Origin: Novosphingobium sp. KCTC 2891
GTDB lineage: Bacteria > Pseudomonadota > Alphaproteobacteria > Sphingomonadales > Sphingomonadaceae
Assembly: GCF_025938155.1 (NCBI RefSeq)
Contig: NZ_JAPCZG010000003.1
Coordinates: 434,001-498,000, forward strand
DNA length: 64,000 nucleotides
Reading direction: 5' to 3'
The stretch's first letter is position 1; every line of letters starts with the position of its first letter. Made by a program: the position numbers and the translations under genes. The notes under the pieces are model-generated. The model worked only from the letters and a program-made list of their open reading frames with translations. It ran no database searches and was not told where the DNA came from. Shown one piece after another: positions 9,445 through 16,975 of the stretch.

Positions 9445-9479
9445 CTTTCCGCTTTCCGCTTTCCGCCTTCCGCTTGCCC
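9445..9479. repeat. Short 7-bp tandem repeat (CTTTCCG units)
   Basis: Five consecutive 7-bp units lie in the 45-bp gap between mltG and the converging downstream gene: three CTTTCCG copies, one CCTTCCG and a degenerate last unit. It is pyrimidine-rich on the plus strand. It may be a slippage tract without function. Confidence 0.6.
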
Positions 9480-9482
9480 GCT

Positions 9483-10202
9483 TCAGAACGTCTTGGCCTG
9501 ATTTCTGGGACGGCCGCGCACGGCGGTGCCGTCGGACACCCACCGGCCGGGCGCCACTTCCACTGCATCTGGCAGGTGATTGTGCCCCAGCACGGCCGCC
9601 AGCGACATGCCTCGGGGCGATTCGCCCGGTAGCCGGTCGGCGCGGGCCAGCATTTCCTCGGCGATGGCCGGCGTCATGATGCCATAGGGCGTGTGCAGGA
9701 CCGGGGTGATCGCGGCGAGATAGCGGCGAGCCTGTGCGGCGTTCACCTCCACCGCTAGCACGGTGTTGCCGAAAAAGCCGTTATCTCCACTGGTCGATTC
9801 GGGTGCGGGCGTGCCTCCGCCGGCGATGTCGCTGGACGGCGACCATGCGGCTGGTGCCGGCAAGGAACCGGACAGGCCGTTGTCGGTGATCGATACTGTG
9901 CTGGCGGTGCTCGCCTGCGAGGGAGCGACCCGGCCGGTACCGAAGTCCGGGATCGGCGACGGCTTCAGCGCGGCGGCGAACGGACGGGTGAGCACGGCGG
10001 TCAGGAAACCAGCTGGCACGGAGACGCGCGGCGCACCCACGGCCCATGGGCCGGTCTGTGCGGAGGGCGCGGCGGGCACATAGTCCCACGCGCTCGTGAT
10101 GCCCGCTGCGCTGTCCTGTGCCTTGGCGGCAAGCGGCAGCAGCGCGGCGAGCGCGGCGGCGCAGGAGGTCGTGAACGATGAAAGCGCGGTGCTGCGCGGC
10201 AT
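9483..10202 (-). CDS. Predicted exported protein of unknown function
   Basis: About 239 residues from the ATG at 10202, which begins a classic signal peptide (basic start, hydrophobic core, cleavage after AAKAQ near residue 29). The middle is low-complexity, rich in Ala, Pro, Ser, Thr and Gly. The last 70 residues, from the RRYLAAITPVLHTPYGIMTP region on, look more ordered and might be a small domain. I recognise no family and no catalytic motif. An open frame extends 30 codons further upstream, but the signal peptide argues for the internal start. It is divergent from the peroxiredoxin gene with a 188-bp shared upstream region. Confidence 0.6.
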   Translation of the reverse strand: MPRSTALSSFTTSCAAALAALLPLAAKAQDSAAGITSAWDYVPAAPSAQTGPWAVGAPRVSVPAGFLTAVLTRPFAAALKPSPIPDFGTGRVAPSQASTASTVSITDNGLSGSLPAPAAWSPSSDIAGGGTPAPESTSGDNGFFGNTVLAVEVNAAQARRYLAAITPVLHTPYGIMTPAIAEEMLARADRLPGESPRGMSLAAVLGHNHLPDAVEVAPGRWVSDGTAVRGRPRNQAKTF

Positions 10203-10390
10203 GGCCAGGGGTCCGTTCGGGAGCTGTCGATGTTGCGGGGGTAGGCCGCGGGAGGCTGCGCAATCGCCAAGCTGGGCCTCCGTCAGAACCACGACAAGCG
10301 GCGCGATTTTCGGTAATCATGCCGCGCCGGAGCGAATGCGCGCCGGCGGCGTTGTGCGGGGAAACCGGCCCGACTCGAAAGGAAGCGCCC

Positions 10391-10921
10391 ATGATCGACA
10401 AGCAGATTCCCGACGTCACCCTGAAGACCCGCGTGCGCGACGAGAGCATCGGCGGGGCCAATCCGTTCCGCTGGCAGGACCTGAAAGTGCGCGAGGCCTT
10501 TGCCGGCAAGCGCATCGTGCTGTTCTCGCTGCCCGGCGCCTTCACGCCCACGTGCAGCAACGAGCAGTGCCCGGCCTACGAACGGCTTTATGACGACTTG
10601 CGCGCGGCGGGCGCGGACGAGGTCTATTGCCTGTCCGTCAACGATGCCTTCGTCATGTACCAGTGGGGCAAGCACCTCGGCCTCGACAAGGTGAAGCTCC
10701 TGCCCGACGGCTCGGGCCATTTCAGCCGGCGCATGGGGATGCTGATCGACAAGGACCACCTGGGCTTCGGGATGCGCAGCTGGCGCTATGCCGCAGTGAT
10801 CGAGGACAATGCCGTGACCCACTGGTTCGAGGAGCCGGGCATCAACGACGAGGGTTCTGACAGCGATCCTTACGGCGAAAGCAGCCCTGAAAAGGTGCTC
10901 GCGGCGCTGCGTTCGGCCTGA
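10391..10921 (+). CDS. Peroxiredoxin (Prx5/hybrid-Grx type)
   Basis: A 176-residue thioredoxin-fold peroxidase that reduces H2O2 and organic hydroperoxides. The peroxidatic cysteine lies in PGAFTPTCS (near residue 55), the signature of the Prx5 subfamily, and the conserved Thr and downstream Arg environment are present. There is no fused glutaredoxin domain, so an external thiol donor is needed. The stop overlaps the start of the next gene (TGATG), indicating translational coupling. OxyR at 2500-3396 is a possible regulator, but no binding site was identified. Confidence 0.92.
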   Translation: MIDKQIPDVTLKTRVRDESIGGANPFRWQDLKVREAFAGKRIVLFSLPGAFTPTCSNEQCPAYERLYDDLRAAGADEVYCLSVNDAFVMYQWGKHLGLDKVKLLPDGSGHFSRRMGMLIDKDHLGFGMRSWRYAAVIEDNAVTHWFEEPGINDEGSDSDPYGESSPEKVLAALRSA

Positions 10922-11490
10922 TGCGCGTGGTGGACCGGGAGGCGGACGAGGCGGAGTCGCTTGCGGCGGCGGGCGCGCGCGCGCCGTTGATCGTGACGGC
11001 CACCCTGCCGCCCCCGGTCCACGCCTGGGCCGACGCCCTGCGCCGCGCGCATTTCCCGCCCGAGCGCAACGTGCTTTCGGCGCACGTCACGCTGTTCCAC
11101 GCGCTGCCGCCGTTCGCGCAGGACGAGGCAAAGGCGGTGCTGGCCGACCTTGCCAAGCGTACCGCGCCGGTTGCGGCACGGCTGGAACGGGTGATGGACC
11201 TTGGCCGGGGCACCGCGTTCGCCATCTCCAGCCCGGATCTGCTGGTGGTGCGGGCGGAGATCGCCGAGCGGTTTCACGGCTTGCTGACCCAGCAGGACCA
11301 GCAGAAGCCGCGCCTGCACGTGACGGTGCAGAACAAGGTGACGACCGCCGAGGCCCGCACGCTCCAGCGCGAACTGGCCGAAGTGTTCATCCCCCGCGAC
11401 TTTGCATTCGCCGGACTGGAACTGCACTTCTATCGCGGCGGGCCGTGGGAAGCGGCCGGACGCTGGGCGTTCCGCGGCAAGGCCCGCTGA
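10921..11490 (+). CDS. 2H phosphoesterase / 2'-5' RNA ligase-like protein
   Basis: A 189-residue protein with the two histidine motifs of the 2H superfamily, SAHVTLFH (about residues 58-65) and LHVTVQNK (about 139-146), separated by about 80 residues as expected. Relatives hydrolyse cyclic phosphodiesters or join/cleave RNA 2'-5' linkages; the substrate here is unknown. Its ATG overlaps the peroxiredoxin stop, so the two proteins are made from one transcript, which hints at a link to oxidative damage or RNA repair. That link is inference. Confidence 0.82.
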   Translation: MRVVDREADEAESLAAAGARAPLIVTATLPPPVHAWADALRRAHFPPERNVLSAHVTLFHALPPFAQDEAKAVLADLAKRTAPVAARLERVMDLGRGTAFAISSPDLLVVRAEIAERFHGLLTQQDQQKPRLHVTVQNKVTTAEARTLQRELAEVFIPRDFAFAGLELHFYRGGPWEAAGRWAFRGKAR

Positions 11491-11859
11491 ACGCCTGCAT
11501 TCTGCAGCGTCCTTCGTCGGCGTGGCAGTCGATCTCGTCGTGCATAAAATGGTTATTTAACAAATACCTGGCGATGCTCTATCCAAAATATCTGCGGATA
11601 TAACCCATATTTCTGCCGTCGATATGCCTAGGTTGCCATTGTCTGCGGCTGCCTTCCTGCGATGGTTCGGGATGGTATTCAAGCGTGAACAGGGCGATTT
11701 ATTAGCTTTATCGCTCCCGGATGTCGTCCGATTTGACCGATGATGAAATCACGTCTCGAAAATAAAATGATAGTAATTATCAAGAACGGTGGAAATTTAA
11801 TTCTTCGGTGAACATCGGTCGGTCCCGTTGGGTCGTCCGATCCATCAACGGAAGAAAGC
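11491..11859. other. AT-rich 369-bp intergenic region upstream of the esterase operon
   Basis: This gap is visibly richer in A and T than its surroundings (for example 11540-11620 and 11750-11800). A 60-codon minus-strand frame exists at 11679-11861, but it has no recognisable features and overlaps the next start, so I do not call it. The region probably holds the promoter of the 11860-14509 operon. I found no convincing GGAAC-type stress-sigma -35 paired with a CGTT -10. Confidence 0.5.
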
Positions 11860-13182
11860 ATGGCGGTTCAGGATAGACTTGCGGCTGAAAGCGACGCGCG
11901 CGTTCGCCACCTGCGCACCGCTGCGGAGCTGCTGCCCAGCCCGGACTCGGGCGATTTCGCCGACCTTTTCGAGCGCTTTGCCGATGCCCGCGTGATCCTG
12001 CTGGGCGAAGCCACGCATGGCACGCACGAATTCTATGCCGCGCGCGCCGCGATCACCCGCCGGCTGATCGAACGCCACGGGTTCAATATCGTGGCAGTCG
12101 AGGGGGATTGGCCAGACATTGCCCGCATCGACGATTACGTGCGCCACAATGCCGCGCGCCCGCATCGCGGTGACGCATTTGCGCGCTTTCCCACCTGGAT
12201 GTGGCGCAACGTGGAAGTGCTGGGCTTTGCCGACTGGCTACGGGCGCACAACGCGGCGCTGCCGGAGGATGAGCGGGCGAGCCTGCGCGGGCTCGATGTC
12301 TACAGCCTTGGGCAATCGATCCATGCGGTGCTGGCCTATCTCGGCGATCACGCGCCGGATGCGGCGGAGGAGGCGCGCCGCCGTTATGGCTGTCTGCTGC
12401 CGTGGCAGGACGAGCCGCAGCACTATGGCCGTGCGGTGGAACACGGCCAGCTGGCCGGTTGCGAGGATGCGGTGGTTGCCCAGCTTGGCGACCTTCTGCG
12501 GCGGCGGATGCAACTGATCCGCGAGGATGGCGATGCCTATTTCGATGCGGAGCAGAACGCCCGGATCGTCCGTGCCGCCGAAAGTTACTACCGCGCCATG
12601 TACCGGGGATCGATCGCGAGCTGGAACCTGCGCGACCGGCACATGTTCGACACGCTGCAGCGACTGATGGCGCACAGGGCTGATGCGCGTGCGGTGGTCT
12701 GGGCGCACAATTCGCACATCGGCAATGCCTCTGCCACCGCGATGGGCTGGAACGGCGAGTTCAACGTCGGTGAACTCGTCCGTGCCGCCTACGGGGATGA
12801 GGCGGTGCTGATCGGTTTCGGGACCGACAGGGGGACCGTGGCCGCGGCCTCCGACTGGGGGGCCCAGATGCAGGTCATGCAGGTCAGGCCGGCGCGTGAT
12901 GACAGCTGGGAAGGGGCATTCCGCCAGACCGGCTTCGCACGCAGCCTCACCGACCGGAGGAGCGGGCGCCCCGAACTCGCCCAAGCTCTTGCAGGGCCCT
13001 TGCTCGAACGGGCGATCGGCGTGGTCTACCGGCCGCAGACGGAGTTCGCGAGCCACTATTTCGAAGCGTCCCTGGCGGATCAGTTCGATGCCTATGTCTG
13101 GTTCGAAGAGACGCGGGCGGTCACCCCACTGGGCGCCGAACGCCCGCATGGCGTGCCCGAGACATGGCCGTTCGGACTATGA
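11860..13182 (+). CDS. Erythromycin esterase-like protein (EreA/B family)
   Basis: A 440-residue member of the erythromycin esterase superfamily. The catalytic His motif GEATHGTHEF lies near residues 48-57, a second conserved segment VEGDWPD near 75, and VVWAHNSHIGNA near 280, matching the Ere active-site architecture. Clinical Ere enzymes open the macrolide lactone, but most chromosomal homologues have unknown substrates and Ere activity should not be assumed. The stop overlaps the start of the downstream hydrolase (ATGA). The operon partners, a DLH-type hydrolase and a phosphoribosyltransferase, recur with this family in bacteria, which suggests a house function rather than antibiotic resistance. 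Confidence 0.88.
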   Translation: MAVQDRLAAESDARVRHLRTAAELLPSPDSGDFADLFERFADARVILLGEATHGTHEFYAARAAITRRLIERHGFNIVAVEGDWPDIARIDDYVRHNAARPHRGDAFARFPTWMWRNVEVLGFADWLRAHNAALPEDERASLRGLDVYSLGQSIHAVLAYLGDHAPDAAEEARRRYGCLLPWQDEPQHYGRAVEHGQLAGCEDAVVAQLGDLLRRRMQLIREDGDAYFDAEQNARIVRAAESYYRAMYRGSIASWNLRDRHMFDTLQRLMAHRADARAVVWAHNSHIGNASATAMGWNGEFNVGELVRAAYGDEAVLIGFGTDRGTVAAASDWGAQMQVMQVRPARDDSWEGAFRQTGFARSLTDRRSGRPELAQALAGPLLERAIGVVYRPQTEFASHYFEASLADQFDAYVWFEETRAVTPLGAERPHGVPETWPFGL

Positions 13183-13838
13183 ACGCGGGGCAGGGCTTTG
13201 CGGAGCCGCATGAACTGTGGCTGGAAGGGGCGCCGGCGCTGGCCGCCATCCTGGCCGTTCCCGCAGGGGCGAAAGGCATCGTCATCTTCGCCCATGGCAG
13301 CGGCAGCGGGCGATGGAGCCCGCGCAACAATCATGTGGCCGGCGAACTGCGCAAGTCAGGGCTGGCCACGCTGCTGCTCGATCTGCTGACGCCGGATGAA
13401 GAGGCGGACCGGCGCAACGTCTTCGATATCGACCTGCTGGCCCGGCGGCTGAAACGGGCGGTGGATTGGGCGGCGCATCGCCCAGAGACCGCCGGGCTGC
13501 GGCCCTGCTATTTCGGGGCCAGCACGGGCGGCGGCGCAGCATTGCGCGCGGCTGCATCCGATCTGCGCATCGCCGCAGTGGTCTCGCGTGGGGGGAGGCC
13601 CGATCTGGCCGGGGAACAGGCGCTTGGCGCGGTGGCTGCGCCCACCCTGCTGATCGTCGGCGGACGTGACGAGCAGGTGATCGACCTGAACGAGTCAGCA
13701 TTCAATGCCATGCACTGCCGGCGCGAACTGGTGATCGTGCCCGGAGCCGGGCACCTGTTCGAGGAGCCGGGAACGCTTGACCAGGTGGTGAAGCTCGCGC
13801 GGGACTGGTTCCTGACCCATCTGGAGGGTCCGTCATGA
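13179..13838 (+). CDS. Dienelactone hydrolase-family alpha/beta hydrolase
   Basis: About 219 residues. The oxyanion/turn region is IVIFAHGSGSGR, the nucleophile elbow is FGASTGGGAA (Ser), and the acid and histidine are probably in VGGRDEQV and VPGAGHLFEEPG, completing a Ser-Asp-His triad. ATG 13179 forms an ATGA overlap with the upstream stop and is preferred to an in-frame ATG at 13164. Its stop also overlaps the next start, so all three genes of the operon are translationally coupled. The substrate is unknown. Confidence 0.85.
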   Translation: MNAGQGFAEPHELWLEGAPALAAILAVPAGAKGIVIFAHGSGSGRWSPRNNHVAGELRKSGLATLLLDLLTPDEEADRRNVFDIDLLARRLKRAVDWAAHRPETAGLRPCYFGASTGGGAALRAAASDLRIAAVVSRGGRPDLAGEQALGAVAAPTLLIVGGRDEQVIDLNESAFNAMHCRRELVIVPGAGHLFEEPGTLDQVVKLARDWFLTHLEGPS

Positions 13839-14509
13839 ATGGTGACTATGGCCGGTTCGCCGATCGCAGGGCGGCGGGCAGGGCGCTTGCTGTAGCGGTG
13901 AAGGCTGCGGCGCCGGTGGACCCGGTGGTGCTGGGGCTGCCGCGCGGCGGAGTTCCGGTCGCCTTTGAAGTCGCGCGGGCGCTCGTGGCACCGCTCGATA
14001 TCCTGCTGGTGCGGAAAATCGGGGCCCCGGGGCATGAGGAGTACGGGATCGGCGCGCTCGTCGATGGCGCTTCGCCGCAAGTGGTGATCGACGAAGGCGC
14101 CGCGCGACTTGTCGGCGCGGACCAGGCCTATATCGACCGCGAAGTGACCCGGCAGCTGGCGGAAATAGAACGCCGGCGCGCCATCTATCGCACTGGAGCG
14201 CCCCAGCCGCTCGCGGGGCGGACGGTCATCGTGGTCGACGACGGGATTGCCACCGGAGGCACCGTCCGCGCCGCGCTGAAGGCGCTGGCCCGGGTGGACG
14301 CCGCGCGTGTCGTGCTGGCGGTGCCGCTTGCGCCGGCCGAGGTGCTGCCCGACCTGCGCCCGCTTTGCGACGAGGTGATCTGCCTGATGGTGCCCGAGCC
14401 TTTCCGCGCGGTCGGCATGCACTACGCTGATTTTACCCAGACCACCGACGCGGAAGTGATCGACCTTCTGGCCAAGGCGACCGAGTGGGCCGGACAGGGC
14501 AGCCCTTGA
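13835..14509 (+). CDS. Phosphoribosyltransferase-family protein
   Basis: A 224-residue type I PRTase-fold protein. The PRPP-binding loop is VIVVDDGIATGGTVRA (about residues 130-145), and the N-terminal LGLPRGGVPVA segment is typical of the free-standing PRTases found next to or fused with erythromycin-esterase-like domains. The usual role is base or phosphoribosyl transfer, but the base is unknown. It is the last gene of the coupled operon. The island boundary lies 230 bp downstream. Confidence 0.88.
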   Translation: MNGDYGRFADRRAAGRALAVAVKAAAPVDPVVLGLPRGGVPVAFEVARALVAPLDILLVRKIGAPGHEEYGIGALVDGASPQVVIDEGAARLVGADQAYIDREVTRQLAEIERRRAIYRTGAPQPLAGRTVIVVDDGIATGGTVRAALKALARVDAARVVLAVPLAPAEVLPDLRPLCDEVICLMVPEPFRAVGMHYADFTQTTDAEVIDLLAKATEWAGQGSP

Positions 14510-14946
14510 AGATCGCGGCGGTTCACAGCTTGCCGCCTTCGTGCAGCGAATCGGCAAGCAGCGAAAAACGGGCTGCCTGGGCATGGCAGGACCAGGATTG
14601 TCGCCGAGCCATAGCCAACGCATGAGCTCGTGCGAGCAGCCCGGGGCGCCGCGCGGCATCACCCGGCTCCGCAAGGCATTCGGCGCAGGCGCTTGAAGCG
14701 GTTCGCGAACCGTGTGCTCAAACGATCAAAGCTGGGGATTTTGGTAGCGGAGGAGGCGCTATAACTTTCGTCTCAGGCAATTTCAGAGCGTCTCCAACTA
14801 CCCTGTAATATCAGCGATTTATCTTGTAACGTGTTCGCGGTCGGTCGCCCTGAATCGCCTGAATTCCCGCTGAAATGTGGGAACGATTGTGGGACCAAAT
14901 ACCCCTGATTTTGGCGGTATGAATCCCTGACAGGGACTCGAACCTG
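14510..14946. other. Gap spanning the left island junction; 12-bp palindrome
   Basis: No gene is seen in this 437-bp stretch. Left of the junction lies the perfect palindrome GGTTCGCGAACC (14700-14711). The left attachment core is at 14742-14756, and the remaining 190 bp is the upstream region of the integrase gene, which must contain its promoter. It is more AT-rich than the flanking chromosome. Confidence 0.6.
14742..14756. repeat. Left attachment site core (15-bp direct repeat of tRNA-Met 3' end)
   Basis: TGGTAGCGGAGGAGG here is identical to 30590-30604, which is the 3' end (CCA, discriminator and acceptor strand, on the minus strand) of the intact tRNA-Met gene. The sequences diverge immediately afterwards. 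A direct repeat of a tRNA 3' end beside a tyrosine integrase is the classic footprint of site-specific integration. Confidence 0.85.
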
Positions 14947-16143
14947 ATGGCGCTGACAGTGTTGAAAGTGAAGAATGCGAAGCCCGGTCGCCATGTCGAT
15001 GGGAGGGGCTTGTGCCTGGTCGTGAAGCCCAGCGGCGCGCGCACCTGGGTGCTGCGCATGCAGTTGAAAGGCCAACGCCGCGACTACGGGCTTGGATCGG
15101 CGCATGATGTCTCGCTGGCCGATGCCAGAACAGCGGCGGCGGAATTGCGCCGCCGGGTTCGTGACGGTTTCGATCCTGTTGCCGAGCGACGCAAGGCCCG
15201 GAAGATCATTCCGACCTTCGAAGCCGCAACCCGCACCTGCCATGAAACCCTGGGTGACGGCTGGAAGGACGGACATCATGCCCGCTGGCTGTCCGGTTTC
15301 GAGCGCCACCTCTTTCCGCGCATCGGCAAGAAGCCGGTTGATAAGGTGGACAGCGCCTGCGTCGTCGAGGCCCTGTCCCCGATATGGCTGGAGATACCGG
15401 AAACAGCGCGGCGCTTGCTCCAGCGCATCGGCGTGGTGCTCGATTTTGCGCATGTGAAAGGCTGGGTGCCGGAAGAGGTCTCGTTGCGTTCGGTGCGCAA
15501 AGGCCTGCCGCGTCAGAACGACAAGCGGGGGCACATGGAGGCTATGCCCTATTCCGATGTCCCGGCGCTTATGCAGAAGCTGGCCGCCGCCTCCCCAACA
15601 ACCGGGCGCGACGCCCTGCGCTTCACGATCTACAACGCCGTACGATCCAACGAGACGCGCCTTGCGGCATGGTCCGAATTCGACCTCGAAAATGCGGTAT
15701 GGACCATTCCCGCCGAGCGGATGAAAGCAGGCGAAACCCATGTCGTGCCGCTTTCGGCACCGGTTGTTGCACTGCTACGCAAGCGCTGGAATGAACGGAC
15801 CAGCGATACTGGGCTGGTCTTTTCCAATGATGGCAAGAAGCCGATCAGCGACATGACCATGACCAAACTGCTGCGCGACGATGGTTTCGCTACCGTCACT
15901 GTGCACGGCTTTCGTTCGACCTTCACGGACTGGGCCGCTGAATGCACGGACTTTCCCAAGGAGGTCGCTGACAAGGCGTTGGCCCACAAACTGCCTAACA
16001 AGGTCGAAGCCGCCTACCGTCGAACCGATTTCTTCGAGAAGCGCCGGAGCCTGATGAAGCAATGGGCGGATTATCTGGGCACTATCGCCCCGGCGGCGAA
16101 TGCGGCGGCAGCCGAGCCTATTCCGGCCCGCGCTGCCGCATGA
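14947..16143 (+). CDS. int: Tyrosine recombinase / P4-type integrase
   Basis: A 398-residue integrase. It has the N-terminal DUF4102-type arm-binding domain (KVKNAKPGRHVDGRGLCLVV), a core-binding domain at about 95-190, and the catalytic domain with Arg in AVRSNETRLAAW, Lys in MKAGETHVVPLS, His-x-x-Arg in VHGFRSTFTDWA, and the nucleophile Tyr in VEAAYRRTD. The element inserts at a tRNA 3' end, consistent with this family. The last 26 bp overlap the 3' end of the converging AlpA-like gene. It should catalyse integration and, with an AlpA-type directionality factor, excision. Confidence 0.95.
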   Translation: MALTVLKVKNAKPGRHVDGRGLCLVVKPSGARTWVLRMQLKGQRRDYGLGSAHDVSLADARTAAAELRRRVRDGFDPVAERRKARKIIPTFEAATRTCHETLGDGWKDGHHARWLSGFERHLFPRIGKKPVDKVDSACVVEALSPIWLEIPETARRLLQRIGVVLDFAHVKGWVPEEVSLRSVRKGLPRQNDKRGHMEAMPYSDVPALMQKLAAASPTTGRDALRFTIYNAVRSNETRLAAWSEFDLENAVWTIPAERMKAGETHVVPLSAPVVALLRKRWNERTSDTGLVFSNDGKKPISDMTMTKLLRDDGFATVTVHGFRSTFTDWAAECTDFPKEVADKALAHKLPNKVEAAYRRTDFFEKRRSLMKQWADYLGTIAPAANAAAAEPIPARAAA

Positions 16144-16312
16144 CCAGTTCGTGCAGACTGGCAGTCATGATGCGGGTCGACTTGCCAAGCTTGATGGCCT
16201 CGATCTCGCCCGACGCAATCAATTCGTACAGCTTGGTGCGACCGACGCCGATCATGCGCGCAGCGTCATTGACCTTCACGCAGATCGGCTCGACCGGAGG
16301 CGGCGCTTTCAC
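16118..16312 (-). CDS. AlpA-like/excisionase-type helix-turn-helix protein
   Basis: A 64-residue DNA-binding protein with a MerR-like winged HTH: VNDAARMIGVGRTKLYELIASGEI followed by the IKLGKSTRI wing. Proteins of this kind act as excisionases or as activators of the integrase gene in P4-type islands. Its ATG overlaps the stop of the upstream AlpA gene (ATGA), and its 3' end overlaps int by 26 bp. Confidence 0.8.
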   Translation of the reverse strand: MKAPPPVEPICVKVNDAARMIGVGRTKLYELIASGEIEAIKLGKSTRIMTASLHELVMRQRGPE

Positions 16313-16515
16313 TGCGCCGCGCCGTCGTTTCGATATGCCACGGGATCATCGATCCAGCGATTGATGGCGGATTCCCTCCAGCCCACGCCATGGATGCTGA
16401 TCTTCACCTGGGGCGGAAAAGTCCCCTCATCGATCTTGCGATACATGGTGGAGCGGGACAGGCCGGTTCGGGCGAGGACGGTCTTCAGGCGGATGATCTT
16501 GTCGGTGTTGGACAT
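16309..16515 (-). CDS. alpA: AlpA-family phage regulatory protein
   Basis: A 68-residue protein starting at 16515. The signature IIRLKTVLARTGLSRSTMYR and the FPPQVKIS and GWRESAINRWI sequences are diagnostic of AlpA, which in CP4-57 activates excision. It is the first gene of a two-gene coupled unit with the smaller HTH protein, transcribed toward int. Two excision-type regulators in tandem suggest one controls expression and the other acts as the directionality factor; the roles cannot be assigned from sequence. Confidence 0.88.
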   Translation of the reverse strand: MSNTDKIIRLKTVLARTGLSRSTMYRKIDEGTFPPQVKISIHGVGWRESAINRWIDDPVAYRNDGAAQ

Positions 16516-16975
16516 GGGACTTGCTTCCATTCGTTGGCGTTTACTGGTTGCCCCTGACGCAAGAGTTCATCGTCGAAATGCCTGGTGCAAGGCGATTTTC
16601 AGCCCATCGGCCCGTCATCGCAAATGCGGATAGAATGACTGGAAGAAGGATAGGCACGGCTATGGACGGATAGAGAAGGTGGCGGACGCCAGCCTAGGCG
16701 TGCTCAGTGGGACAAAAATCTGACCATCTGTCCCGCTCCGAAGGCCCGCAACTCCAGCCATCGCCGTCAGCGGCGGAGATTTGCGCCACGACCGTCGGGG
16801 ATTGCGCCCGAATCAGCCGGAAATGCGCAGCCTCTGCCCAAGGTCTGCCAATGAGCGAGAGCGCGAAGCCGCGCTTTGCCATTTGCACGCTTCGCGAACC
16901 CGAATTCCTGCACTCATTGGTTGCCGATAGCCCGCCACCTCCGCTACCTGTCAGGGACAAGGGGAATATGATTCA
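16516..16975. promoter_or_regulatory. 460-bp divergent region between alpA and hsdM
   Basis: No gene is called here; short frames on both strands lack family features. It must hold the divergent promoters for alpA and for the hsd operon. An inverted repeat GGGACA-N14-TGTCCC (16709-16714 and 16729-16734) could be an operator. A weak purine-rich AAGGGGAA (about 16959-16966) precedes the hsdM ATG. Confidence 0.4.

Noticed and set aside
11750..11860. EcfG-type stress promoter before the esterase operon
   Set aside because: GGAAA and CGTT are present but about 30 bp apart, too far for the usual 16-17 bp spacing.
11679..11861. 60-codon minus-strand frame in the AT-rich gap
   Set aside because: No family feature, and it overlaps the esterase start region.
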